NCBI GenBank assembly: GCA_964494475.1
Contig: CAZBRS010000037.1
Coordinates: forward strand, 1 to 63,900
Direction: 5' to 3'
DNA from: CAZBRS01 sp964494475
Lineage (GTDB): Bacteria > Myxococcota_A > UBA9042 > CAZBRS01
DNA: 63,900 nt
Positions 28,024 to 36,150 of this stretch are shown in pieces. Made by a program: the position numbers and the translations under genes. The number at the start of each line of letters is the position of its first letter. The first letter of the stretch is position 1. The notes below the pieces were generated by a model. The model made no database searches, was not told the DNA's origin, and worked only from the letters and a program-made list of their open reading frames with translations.

Positions 28024-29103
28024 ATGCCCGCACGTCCCTTCCCCGAGACCATCGGGGGCCAGGCCGTCCTCGAGGGCGTCATGATGCGCGCCCCGCGTTC
28101 GATGGCCGTGGCCGTCCGAAAGCGAGACGGGTCCATCCTCATCCGCGAGACCCCCTGGGAGCCCGTCTGGACGGGGCTCGGCTTCCTGCGCTGGCCCTTC
28201 CTGCGCGGGGCCGTCATGCTCGTCGAGTCGCTCTGGAACGGGCTGCAGGCGCTCTCGTTCTCGGCCGAGCAGGCCGAGATCGACGAGCACGATGACGAGC
28301 CCGCCGACCCCGCGAAGGCGAAGAAGCCCCAACCGCCGCTCTCGAAGGCCGCGCTCGTGGGCACGATCACCTTCGCCCTGTTGCTCGGCTTCGGCCTGTT
28401 CGCCGCGCTGCCGCGCTTCCTCACGTGGGGGCTCGGCCTGGCCGTCGGCTCGGCCGACCTCGAGTCGGGCACCGAGTTCGCGTTCAACGCCGTCAACGGC
28501 GTCGTCAAGCTCTCCATCTTCCTCGGCTACCTGTGGGCCATCTCGCGCATGAAGGACATCCGGCGCGTGTTCCAGTTCCACGGCGCCGAGCACAAGGCGG
28601 TCTTCGCCTACGAGGCCCGCGCCGCCCTCGACGTGCGCGGCGCGCAGTCGTTCACCACGTTCCACCCGCGCTGCGGCACGTCGTTCCTCATCCTGGTCAT
28701 CGCCGTGAGCATCCTGGTCTTCTCGCTCACGCTGCCGCTCGTTGGAAAGCTGGCGACCAACACGGTGCTGAACCAGGCGCTGCTGGTGCTGGTCGAGTTG
28801 CCGATGATGTTCCCCATCGCGGGTCTCGCGTACGAGCTCATCCGCCTGTCCGGCAAGCGCCCCGACCACCCCCTGGTCAAGGCCATCGCCGCTCCCGGCC
28901 TCTGGCTGCAGCGCATCACGACCCAGCCGCCCGACGACGGTCAGGTCGAGGTGGCCCTGGCGGCCATGCTCACGGCCCTGGCGCGCGAGGTGGGGGGCGA
29001 GCCCATCGAGGGCAACCAGCGCACGTTCTCGCTGCGGTCGCTCTCCGAGTTGTCGCTGCCCCCCGAGCTGCTGGCGCGCCAGCGTCCGGGCCAAGAGGCC
29101 TGA
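28024..29103 (+). CDS. DUF1385 family membrane protein
   Basis: 359 residues. The opening IGGQAVLEGVMMRAPRSMAVAVR is diagnostic for DUF1385. A short charged linker follows (about 85-105), then three to four hydrophobic helices in the C-terminal half and the conserved FQFHGAEHKAVFAYE and FHPRCGTSFLI segments with His and Cys residues. The function is not established. Its place between rpmE and prfA is conserved across phyla, which suggests a translation- or envelope-linked housekeeping role. The stop and the prfA start are one base apart. Confidence 0.9.
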   Translation: MPARPFPETIGGQAVLEGVMMRAPRSMAVAVRKRDGSILIRETPWEPVWTGLGFLRWPFLRGAVMLVESLWNGLQALSFSAEQAEIDEHDDEPADPAKAKKPQPPLSKAALVGTITFALLLGFGLFAALPRFLTWGLGLAVGSADLESGTEFAFNAVNGVVKLSIFLGYLWAISRMKDIRRVFQFHGAEHKAVFAYEARAALDVRGAQSFTTFHPRCGTSFLILVIAVSILVFSLTLPLVGKLATNTVLNQALLVLVELPMMFPIAGLAYELIRLSGKRPDHPLVKAIAAPGLWLQRITTQPPDDGQVEVALAAMLTALAREVGGEPIEGNQRTFSLRSLSELSLPPELLARQRPGQEA

Positions 29104-29104
29104 G

Positions 29105-30172
29105 ATGTACTCCAAGCTGAACGGATTCGAGAAGCGCTACGAAGAGCTCGACGCCTGGCTCTCCACGCCCGAGGTGTTGAACGATCGCGAGCGCTTCAAG
29201 GCGTTGTCGAAGGAGCGCTCCGACCTCGAGGACGTCGTCGTCCAGTACCGCAAGCACCGGAGCCTCGAGCAGGAGCGCCAGGACAACCGCGAGATGCTCG
29301 AGGGTGACGATCGCGACCTGGCCGCGCTGGCCAAGGAAGAGCTCGAGCGCCTCGACGCCGAGCTGGCGGTCAGCTCCGAGCAGCTGAAGCTGCTGCTGGT
29401 CCCCAAGGATCCCCTCGACGAGAAGAACATCGTGCTCGAGGTGCGCGCGGGCACCGGCGGCGAGGAGGCGGCCCTGTTCGCGGCCGACATCTTCCGCATG
29501 TACGCGCGCTACGCCGAGACGCGGCGCTGGAAGCTCGAGATCCTGTCGCAGAGCGAGACCGAGGGCGGGGGCCTCAAGGAGATCGTGGCCCTGGTGTCGG
29601 GGCAGCGCGTCTACAGCCGCCTCAAGTGGGAGAGCGGCGTGCACCGCGTGCAGCGCGTGCCCTCCACCGAGGCCCAGGGCCGCATCCACACCTCGGCCTG
29701 CACGGTGGCGGTGCTCCCCGAGGTCGAAGACGTCGAGGTCGAGATCAACGAGAAGGACCTGCGCATCGACACCTACCGCTCCAGCGGGGCCGGCGGCCAG
29801 CACATCAACAAGACCGACTCGGCGGTGCGCCTCACCCACGGGCCCACGGGGCTGGTGGTGGCCTGCCAGGACGAGCGCAGCCAGCTTCAGAACAAGGCCA
29901 AGGCCATGAAGATCCTGCGCGCGCGGCTGTACGACCTGTACCAGACCGAGCAGATCCAGAAGCACGCCGCCGAGCGCAAGAGCCAGGTGGGCACGGGCGA
30001 TCGCAGCGAGCGCATCCGCACCTACAACTTCCCCCAGAACCGCCTGACCGACCACCGCGTGGGCCTCACGCTCTACAAGCTCGAGCTCGTCATCCAGGGC
30101 GACCTCGACGAGATGCTCGACGCGGTGCAGCTCCACTTCCAGGCCGAGGCCGTCAAGAACGCGGGGTTGTAG
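29105..30172 (+). CDS. prfA: Peptide chain release factor 1
   Basis: RF1 ends translation at UAA and UAG. The 355 residues contain the catalytic GGQ loop (SSGAGGQHINKTDSAVR), VPSTEAQGRIHTS in the stop-recognition region (P-x-T tripeptide type) and the C-terminal TDHRVGLTLYKLE. The last 134 bp occur again 867 bp downstream at 97% identity. prmC, which methylates the GGQ glutamine and commonly follows prfA, is not present; the small cassette stands there. Confidence 0.98.
   Translation: MYSKLNGFEKRYEELDAWLSTPEVLNDRERFKALSKERSDLEDVVVQYRKHRSLEQERQDNREMLEGDDRDLAALAKEELERLDAELAVSSEQLKLLLVPKDPLDEKNIVLEVRAGTGGEEAALFAADIFRMYARYAETRRWKLEILSQSETEGGGLKEIVALVSGQRVYSRLKWESGVHRVQRVPSTEAQGRIHTSACTVAVLPEVEDVEVEINEKDLRIDTYRSSGAGGQHINKTDSAVRLTHGPTGLVVACQDERSQLQNKAKAMKILRARLYDLYQTEQIQKHAAERKSQVGTGDRSERIRTYNFPQNRLTDHRVGLTLYKLELVIQGDLDEMLDAVQLHFQAEAVKNAGL
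30039..30172 (+). repeat. Left copy of the 134-bp prfA-end direct repeat
   Basis: The functional end of prfA, from ACCGCCTGACC to the stop codon. It matches 30906-31039 at 130 of 134 positions with no gaps. Confidence 0.95.
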
Positions 30173-30180
30173 CCTCTTCG

Positions 30181-30209
30181 TTTACGAACGTGCCCCAAGT
30201 CGCTACATT
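30181..30209 (+). promoter_or_regulatory. Promoter of the small cassette
   Basis: TTTACG (30181-30186), a 17-bp spacer and TACATT (30204-30209), starting 8 bp after the prfA stop. The first cassette ATG (30216) lies about at the expected transcription start. Confidence 0.4.
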
Positions 30210-30215
30210 GGAGCC

Positions 30216-30461
30216 ATGGACGTACAGGCGCGGCGCCAGAACGAGCGCAAGTTCGGGGCTTAGAGCGATTCGGCAGATGGAGGGAGAACCTATGTTCTCA
30301 CGATCCCTGGGCGGCGAGGCTGGACGGCCAAGTACGTCAAGGTGGTCGACAGCGACGAGCGTACCCTGCGATTCGCTCAAGAGATCTACGACGGGACCGG
30401 TACGCTCGTCGAAGTGCACGAGAAGTTCCCCGTGGATCTCGGGCACCGGAAGGTGAGGTGA
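30216..30461 (+). pseudogene. Small conserved protein with in-frame TAG
   Basis: Read through one stop, the frame gives 81 residues of a coherent small basic protein (MDVQARRQNERKFGA-stop-SDSADGGRTYVLTIPGR and on to FPVDLGHRKVR). I recall proteins of this type with Trp where the TAG stands; TGG to TAG is one base change. The stop is at 30261-30263, after 15 codons, and no good restart is seen, so it is probably inactive. It is followed after 3 bp by the next cassette gene, which in related proteins I remember as its regular neighbour. Function unknown. Confidence 0.55.
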
Positions 30462-30464
30462 ACC

Positions 30465-30725
30465 ATGATCACGCGTCGAACCGTCGCGCAGCGCATCGAA
30501 GGCTACCTCAACGGCCGCGTACCACTGGACGAAATGGTCGACTGGGCCGAGAACGCGCTGCTAGCGGGCGAGTTGTCCACCAGGGATGCCGCGTTGCTTT
30601 CGCAGGTGCTGGGGCGTCTGGGCGTAGCCGACGTGCGCGAGTTCGGCCTCACGTGGGACGACTGCCGCCTGTTCCTTGCGCAATTGGGCTATCAGGTCCA
30701 CCTCGAGGTTCGCGCCATCGCGTGA
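30465..30725 (+). CDS. Small acidic protein of the cassette
   Basis: 86 residues with an intact frame. The ATG is preceded by GGTGAGGTG. Mostly helical: an N-terminal RRTVAQRIEGYLNG helix, a DEMVDWAENALLAGEL segment, and LGVADVREFGLTWDDCRLFLAQLGYQ. I recall this as a conserved hypothetical family that travels next to the preceding protein and a DUF2283 protein; no function is known to me. It could be one part of a toxin-antitoxin-like set. It is the only cassette gene with intact start and stop. Confidence 0.6.
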   Translation: MITRRTVAQRIEGYLNGRVPLDEMVDWAENALLAGELSTRDAALLSQVLGRLGVADVREFGLTWDDCRLFLAQLGYQVHLEVRAIA

Positions 30726-30914
30726 ACCTACGACCCCGAGGTCGATGTCCTGCGAATCCTCTTCAGCAACGCGGCCATCCAGGAGAGCGACGGGGAGAAG
30801 CCGGGGGCCATCCTCGACTTCGACGCCGCCGGGAACGTGGTCGGCCTCGAGATCGTGAACGCCTCGAAGCGCATGGAGAACCCGCGCTCCGTCGAGTACG
30901 CCGTCACCGCCTGA
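30726..30914 (+). pseudogene. DUF2283-like gene lacking a start
   Basis: The frame translates as TYDPEVDVLRILFSN, then GAILDFDAAGNVVGLEIVNA and SKRM: a clear DUF2283 pattern (YDPExDxLYI...G.I.DYD..G.VVGIEI). It lacks an in-frame start and begins right after the stop of the previous gene. The GTG at 30722 overlaps that stop in the usual GTGA fashion but is in a different frame from the domain; a deletion of a few bases after GTGAA would explain this. Its stop codon lies inside the right prfA repeat. Confidence 0.6.
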
Positions 30915-31039
30915 CCGACCACCGCGTGGGCCTCACGCTCCACAAGCTCGAGCTGGTCATCCAGGGCGACCTCGACGCGATGCTCGACGCGGTGCAGCTC
31001 CACTTCCAGGCCGAGGCCGTCAAGAACGCGGGGCTGTAG
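30906..31039 (+). repeat. Right copy of the prfA-end repeat (displaced gene tail)
   Basis: Identical in length to 30039-30172, with four substitutions. In the prfA frame it still reads LTDHRVGLTLHKLE to the stop. Two of the four changes alter the protein (Tyr to His, Glu to Ala). It has no start of its own and is not a gene. Confidence 0.95.
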
Positions 31040-31104
31040 GCCCCCGTGGCTCCGGTCCCGTGGCCGGTTGCCTCTTCCCGCGCGCGCCGGTAGGATCGGG
31101 CCCC

Positions 31105-33021
31105 ATGGCGAGCCCCTCCTCTCTCTGCCTTCCTTCCCGTGCCCGATCCGTGGCGCTCTACGGCGCGCTCGGGGTGGTGGCCTATGCGGTCCTGGCGGCG
31201 ACGTGCGACGCGCCGCGCGCGCACCTCGACACCGCGCGCGATTGGTTGATGGCGCGCGACTGCCTGGCGGGCGACTGCCCGTCGGTCGGCGCCGGGGCCA
31301 GCGTACTCGGGTTGAAGCAGGGCGCGCTGTGGATCCGCTTTCTGGCGACCGGCCTGGGGCTGGGGCTCGACGCGCAGGATCTGCAGCGCGTGCTGCTGGC
31401 GCTGCAGGCGCTCGGCGCGGTGGTCGTGGCGGCGGCCGTCCGGGCGCTTGCAGCGCGGGCGTGGCCCGCACCCGAACCTGCCCGCGCTGCGTCTTGTTGG
31501 CGTGGGGAGGAGGCCTCCCCCCGCACCGCTACCGCTCCCCCCTCCCCGCGCCTTGTCGGCGCGCGCGCCTCCGGCGCCGGGTGGCGGGCGGCGCTCTTCT
31601 CGCTCGGGTACGTGGTGCTGCTGCGGGCCCTCGAGGTGGGCGATACGTTGTGGAACCCCCTGCTGGCCCACCCCGGCGCGGCCCTCTTCGGCGCGGGCCT
31701 CGCGCTCGTGCTGGTGGGTCGCGGCGCGCTCTTCGGGGCGCTGGCGGGGCTGGGGTTGGCGCTGGCCGTGCTCGGCCACGTGTTCGCGATCAGCTTCGTG
31801 CCCCTGCTCGTGTTTGGTGCGTTGCTCGCGCCGCGGCGCCCCGGCCTCGCCCTGCTGGGGGCGTCGATGGCGCTCGCCCTGCCCGTGGGCCTCGACTCGT
31901 GGGAGGCCTTGTCGATCAACGCCGCGGTCTTCGTCGAGCGGGGGCTGGTCGCGCCCTTCGCGGGGGCCATCCTGCTCGCGGGCGTCGCCGCGCTCACCCT
32001 GCGTCGGAGGTGGCGCGCGATCCCCGCGGAACGGCGGGCGTTGCCGGCCCTGGTCGCGCTGTCGGGGGTCGTGCTCGCGGTGGGCCTCTGGCTGCCGGTC
32101 GTTCTGGGCCAGACCGTTTCGGAGCGCTACCACTTCCTGCTGCCGCCTCTGGCCGCGTCGGCGCTCGCGCTTGGCCTCGATCGTGGGATCGGGCGCCTGC
32201 CGGAGCGCTGGCGTCGAGCGGCGCCCTGCGCCGTGGTGGGGCTGCTGCTCATGGCCGCGGTCGCCGCGGGACGGCGCAACGACCACGGGGGGCCCACGGG
32301 CGTCTGGCGGCTCCCCGAGGTCGAGCGGCTGGGCCGCGACCTGTTCTCGCGGGGGCTCGGGTACGCCGAGCTCCACCGTCGCCTGCAGGGGCCCGGCAGC
32401 GCCGACCTGGTGGCGATGCTCGGGGCGCTCGACCCTCACGCCCTGCCCGGCCCCGCCGAGGCAGGTCCCGACGGCGCGTTGCTGGTGCTGCGCCTCGGGC
32501 GCTCCGCCGTGCCGGACCCCCTGCCCCCGACCTGGCGTGTCGTCGACCTGAGCGATCGGTTCGTGGCGCTGCTCCGCGAGGCTCCCCCGGGGCTGCTCGC
32601 GCGTGGGCTCGAGGCCTGTCACGCCGAGCCCGGCGCGCCGGCCTGCGTCGCGGTCGAGCTCGCGTGGCGCGAGGGCCCGGAGGCCCGCTGGTTCGACCGG
32701 CAGTACCCTGCGGCGCTGCCCCGCGAGGAGTGCCGTGCCCGCACGTCGGGGGCGCGCGCCTGGCGCTTTACGGTCGACGCCTCGGCGGGCCCCGTGCGCG
32801 CGCTGCTCCCCGACCCGACCTCAGCGGGCTGCCGCTGGACCTTCGACGGCGGTGGCACCGATCGCGTCGTGGAGCGGGCACCCGGCCTGCAGCGCGTGAC
32901 CGTGTCGACCACGCTCGGGGGCGCCTGCTCCGAGCGTTGCTGGCCTCCCGCCCTCGTCGTCGCGCCGGCGGACGATCCGGTCGTGTCCGCCTTCCTCGCC
33001 GAGGCGCCCGACCCCGAATGA
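31105..33021 (+). CDS. Multi-pass membrane protein, function unknown
   Basis: 638 residues. The first about 390 hold ten or so hydrophobic helices rich in Ala, Leu and Gly, broken by a Pro/Ser/Thr loop (about 125-155). The remaining about 240 are hydrophilic and probably periplasmic, with several Cys pairs. The plan, including an early Asp (CDAPRAHLDTARDW) in the first extracytoplasmic loop, resembles GT-C glycosyltransferases, which use such an acidic residue; I cannot show the sugar-lipid motif. The ATG at 31105 is chosen over an upstream one because the hydrophobic segment follows directly. The S41 protease gene follows, with its own promoter. Confidence 0.6.
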   Translation: MASPSSLCLPSRARSVALYGALGVVAYAVLAATCDAPRAHLDTARDWLMARDCLAGDCPSVGAGASVLGLKQGALWIRFLATGLGLGLDAQDLQRVLLALQALGAVVVAAAVRALAARAWPAPEPARAASCWRGEEASPRTATAPPSPRLVGARASGAGWRAALFSLGYVVLLRALEVGDTLWNPLLAHPGAALFGAGLALVLVGRGALFGALAGLGLALAVLGHVFAISFVPLLVFGALLAPRRPGLALLGASMALALPVGLDSWEALSINAAVFVERGLVAPFAGAILLAGVAALTLRRRWRAIPAERRALPALVALSGVVLAVGLWLPVVLGQTVSERYHFLLPPLAASALALGLDRGIGRLPERWRRAAPCAVVGLLLMAAVAAGRRNDHGGPTGVWRLPEVERLGRDLFSRGLGYAELHRRLQGPGSADLVAMLGALDPHALPGPAEAGPDGALLVLRLGRSAVPDPLPPTWRVVDLSDRFVALLREAPPGLLARGLEACHAEPGAPACVAVELAWREGPEARWFDRQYPAALPREECRARTSGARAWRFTVDASAGPVRALLPDPTSAGCRWTFDGGGTDRVVERAPGLQRVTVSTTLGGACSERCWPPALVVAPADDPVVSAFLAEAPDPE

Positions 33022-33063
33022 GCCGTGGCCCTCGTTGGAGGGCGCGCTTCGCCGCGCGGCTCG

Positions 33064-33092
33064 TTGCCGCGCTGCCGCTCGCATGCTAGTAT
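33064..33092 (+). promoter_or_regulatory. Promoter of the S41 protease gene
   Basis: TTGCCG (33064-33069), a 17-bp spacer and TAGTAT (33087-33092). The -10 overlaps an ATG at 33091, which therefore should not be the start; the ATG at 33124 is preferred. Confidence 0.45.
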
Positions 33093-33123
33093 GCAAGCTC
33101 TGATTGGTTCAACGCGAGCTCGC

Positions 33124-36100
33124 ATGCGGGGTCCGGGCCGTTTTCTCGTGTTGCTGGCGGTCTTCGTCGGCGTCTCGACCCTGCTGGCGAGGCTCGACCT
33201 CGGCCACGGCAGCTTCCACATCGACGGCGATCCGGGCGTGGCGGTCACGGCCGACACGCGCGAGCCCCCGCCCGAGGGGTCCGACGTCGTCGAGGCCACC
33301 GGCGAGCTCACGGGGCTCGACATCGTGTCGCGCGCCATCGGCTTCGTGCGCAATCGCTACGTCGACCCGAAGCGCGTCGACCCGGTCAAGATGTTCGTGG
33401 GCAGCGTCACGCGGCTGCAGCGGGAAGTGACCGAGGTGATGGTGCGCACCGAGGGCGACGAGAAGCACCCCGACGCGGTCGTCATCACGGCCGGCACCGA
33501 GTCCCGCCGCTTCGACCTGAAGGGCCTGACCGACCTCTTCAAGCTGAACTGGATCCTGGTCGACCTCTTCCAGTACCTGCGCGAGAACCTGCCCGAGGGC
33601 TCGCTCGGCGGCCACGCCGAGTACACGGCCGCGGCGGGCATGGTGCGCGCCCTCGACCCCCACTCGACCATGATGACGCCCGACCAGTACCAGGAGATGA
33701 AGGTCGGCACCTACGGCAAGTTCGGCGGCCTGGGCATCGTCATCTCCGTCCGCAAGGCCCGCCTCAAGATCCTGTCGGTCATGGGCAAGACGCCCGCGGC
33801 CGAGGCCGGGCTCAAGAAGGGCGATCACATCGTCCAGATCAACGACGAGTCCACCATCAACATGGGCGTCGACGAGGCCGTCAACCGCATGCGGGGCGAA
33901 GCCGGCACTCGGGTCACGGTCTGGATCGTGCGCGAGGGGGCCTGGAAGGCGCCGAAGCCGTTCACCCTCACGCGGGCCACCATCCACGTTCAGAGCGTGA
34001 TCTCGAAGCGCCTCGAGCGCGACGTCGGGTACGTTCGCATCAAGAACTTCAACTCGAACACCTCCGCCGGCGTGCGCACCGCGATCGACCAGATGTCGGC
34101 CCCCACGCCCCTGCGCGGCGTGGTGATCGATCTGCGGGGCGATCCGGGCGGCCTCTTGTCGCAGGCCATCAAGGTGTCCGACCTCTTCATGAAGGAGGGC
34201 GTGATCGTCACCACGGTGGGCCAGGCGGGCAAGACGCGCGAAGAGAAGAAGGCCGTGCCCGCCAACACCTACGACGCGCTGCCCGTGGTGGTGCTGGTCG
34301 ACAACGCGTCGGCGTCGGCCTCCGAGATCGTGGCCGGCGCCCTCAAGTACAGCGGCCGGGGCGTCATCGTGGGCGAGCGCACGTTCGGCAAGGCCACGGT
34401 CCAGGAGTTGTACGAGATCGCCGAGGGCGCCCTCAAGCTCACCGTGGCGCAGTACCTCACGCCCGGCGACATCCTGATCCAGAACGTGGGCATCGCGCCC
34501 GACGTGGCGCTGTTGCCGGTGTACCTTGGAGAGGGCAAGACCGCCCTCTACGAGAACGAGCTCGAGCGCTTCGGCGAGAAGGACCTCGACGGGGCGCTCG
34601 AGAACGAACAGAAAGAGGCCTCGAAGCCCCTGGTCACGCTCAAGTACGTGCGCGACGAGAAGGAAGACGAGGAGCCCGACGACTACGACGCCATCGCCAT
34701 CGACTACCCCATCCGGTTCTCGACCGACTTCCTGGCCGACGCCGGGCACGTCGACGCCGGTCGCTTCCTCGAACGCGCCCAGCGCTTCCTGGCGCGCGCC
34801 CGGGCCGACCAGGACGCCCGGCTGACGACGCTGCTCGCGGGGCAGGGGGTCCCGTGGCAGTCGGCGCCGCTGGTGGCCGGGCCCCGGCTCGACGCCGTCC
34901 TCACGTCCGAGCCCGTCGGCGACGTGCTGCCCGGCAGCGATCTCACGCTGCGCCTGCGCGTGACCAACCGCGGAACCGAAGCCGTAGCGCGCCTGCACGC
35001 TCTGCTCGACGCCAAGTGGAACCTGCTCGACCACCGCGAGATCGCCGTGGGCGCCGTGCCGCCGGGCGAGGCCCGCGAGGCGATCGTCACGATCAAGGTG
35101 CCGCGCACCCTCGAGACCCGCCTCGAGCGCGTCACCGCCCGCCTCTACCAGGAGTACGAGCCCATCGCCGAGCCCGCCCCGCAGGCCGACCTGGTCTTCC
35201 GCGCGGGGCCGGCGCCCGACTTCGAGCTGCTGGTGCTGCCCGGCGGCAAGAGCGCGCCCCTCCTCTGGGACGATCGCGATCTCGTGTTCCGCGTGCGCGC
35301 CCGCAACACCGGCGACGGGCCGGCCGAGAGCCTGACCCTCAGCCTGAAGAACAAGAGCGGCGATCGCGTGCTGCTGCGCCACGGGCGGCACTCCGAAGAG
35401 AACGTGGCCCCCGGAGCCGTCGTGCGCGCCGAGTTCGAGGTGCACCTGAACGAGGCCACGTTCGAGCGACCGCTCGAGTTCGTGGTGTCCGCGTACGATT
35501 CGGTCTCGGGCCAGTACGCCAGCGTGCCGTTCACGGTGGCGCCCCCCGACCCCGTGCAGCCCGTCGAGGCCGTCGAGGGCACGGTGCGCGTCACGGCCAA
35601 CGTGCCCGTGCGCGTGCTGCCCGACCAGGCTGCCGCCAGCGCGGGCGTGCTCTCGGCGGGGGCCGTGCTGCGCCAGGTGGGTCGGGCCGGCGCGCTGGTG
35701 GGCGTGCGCCTCGACGACGACGGGTTCACGGGCTGGTTGCCCGCCGCGAGCGTCGAGCCTTTCAAGGAGGGCGCGCCCACGGGCTACGAGCTCGCCGCCG
35801 AGTTCGCCTTCAGCCCGCCGCAGGTGAGCCTCGATCAGCCCCTGCCCTTGCGCGTGACCGAGCCCCGGCTCGAGGTGACGGGCCAGGCCATCTACCGCAG
35901 CACCTTCCTCGCCGCGGGCGGCGATCTCATGGCCTACCGCGCCGACGACAAGGTGTTCTTCCAGCGCGTCGCGTTCGACGGCAGCCCGGCCTCGACCGCG
36001 AACTTCGCCTTCTTCGTCGACCTCGAGCCCGGCCCCAACCGCATCCGTCTGACCGCCCGCGTCGGCAGCCAGGTGAAGAGAGTCGAGTCGTTCTACGTCT

Positions 36101-36150
36101 ATTTCGATGGCAACGACGACGTTGCCGCCACGAAGGGGGAAGGACCATGA
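33124..36150 (+). CDS. C-terminal processing peptidase (S41) with PDZ and long C-terminal region
   Basis: 1008 residues, about twice the usual CtpA. An N-terminal signal anchor (RFLVLLAVFVGVSTLLA) is followed by the S41 N-terminal part with LDPHSTMMTPDQYQEM. A PDZ domain (GGLGIVISVR, AAEAGLKKGDHIVQIN) and the peptidase core with DLRGDPGG, the SASASE serine motif and GKATVQ (catalytic Lys) come next. After about residue 520 come beta-rich, CARDB-like domains and an SH3-like segment (about 820-870, VRVLPDQAA...GWLPA). It is likely periplasmic, cutting tails of envelope proteins; the C-terminal domains may bind wall or a partner. It overlaps the next gene (ATGA). Confidence 0.92.
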   Translation: MRGPGRFLVLLAVFVGVSTLLARLDLGHGSFHIDGDPGVAVTADTREPPPEGSDVVEATGELTGLDIVSRAIGFVRNRYVDPKRVDPVKMFVGSVTRLQREVTEVMVRTEGDEKHPDAVVITAGTESRRFDLKGLTDLFKLNWILVDLFQYLRENLPEGSLGGHAEYTAAAGMVRALDPHSTMMTPDQYQEMKVGTYGKFGGLGIVISVRKARLKILSVMGKTPAAEAGLKKGDHIVQINDESTINMGVDEAVNRMRGEAGTRVTVWIVREGAWKAPKPFTLTRATIHVQSVISKRLERDVGYVRIKNFNSNTSAGVRTAIDQMSAPTPLRGVVIDLRGDPGGLLSQAIKVSDLFMKEGVIVTTVGQAGKTREEKKAVPANTYDALPVVVLVDNASASASEIVAGALKYSGRGVIVGERTFGKATVQELYEIAEGALKLTVAQYLTPGDILIQNVGIAPDVALLPVYLGEGKTALYENELERFGEKDLDGALENEQKEASKPLVTLKYVRDEKEDEEPDDYDAIAIDYPIRFSTDFLADAGHVDAGRFLERAQRFLARARADQDARLTTLLAGQGVPWQSAPLVAGPRLDAVLTSEPVGDVLPGSDLTLRLRVTNRGTEAVARLHALLDAKWNLLDHREIAVGAVPPGEAREAIVTIKVPRTLETRLERVTARLYQEYEPIAEPAPQADLVFRAGPAPDFELLVLPGGKSAPLLWDDRDLVFRVRARNTGDGPAESLTLSLKNKSGDRVLLRHGRHSEENVAPGAVVRAEFEVHLNEATFERPLEFVVSAYDSVSGQYASVPFTVAPPDPVQPVEAVEGTVRVTANVPVRVLPDQAAASAGVLSAGAVLRQVGRAGALVGVRLDDDGFTGWLPAASVEPFKEGAPTGYELAAEFAFSPPQVSLDQPLPLRVTEPRLEVTGQAIYRSTFLAAGGDLMAYRADDKVFFQRVAFDGSPASTANFAFFVDLEPGPNRIRLTARVGSQVKRVESFYVYFDGNDDVAATKGEGP

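Larger units (their letters stand above)
30039..31039. mobile_element. Candidate small element inserted at the prfA 3' end
   Basis: An 867-bp unit (30173-31039, or equally 30039-30905) bounded by two copies of the prfA 3' end. It contains a promoter and three small genes in the same reading frame. The layout matches elements that enter the end of a housekeeping gene and rebuild it. The left copy keeps the conserved RF1 tail. The right copy has drifted (LHKLE for LYKLE, LDAM for LDEM), as expected of the displaced original. No recombinase gene is present, so it would be non-autonomous or the scar of a larger element. A plain segmental duplication plus insertion cannot be excluded. Confidence 0.5.

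Noticed and set aside
30261..30263. Read-through of TAG as a recoded amino acid (for example pyrrolysine).
   Set aside because: No recoding signal, and RF1, which reads UAG, is encoded next door. A Trp to stop mutation in a decaying gene is simpler.
30723..30914. Read-through of TGA to fuse the 86-residue protein with DUF2283.
   Set aside because: Frames agree, but there is no SECIS-like structure; a GTGA overlap followed by a small deletion explains it.
30458..31039. A 193-codon frame ending in a good RF1 tail, as if a new fusion protein.
   Set aside because: Its first two thirds are out of frame with the cassette genes, Arg/Pro-rich and featureless. Only the repeated prfA tail looks real.
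33025..33123. Starts of the S41 protease at 33025 or 33091.
   Set aside because: The promoter -10 box overlaps 33091 and neither site has a ribosome-binding sequence; the signal anchor begins right after 33124.
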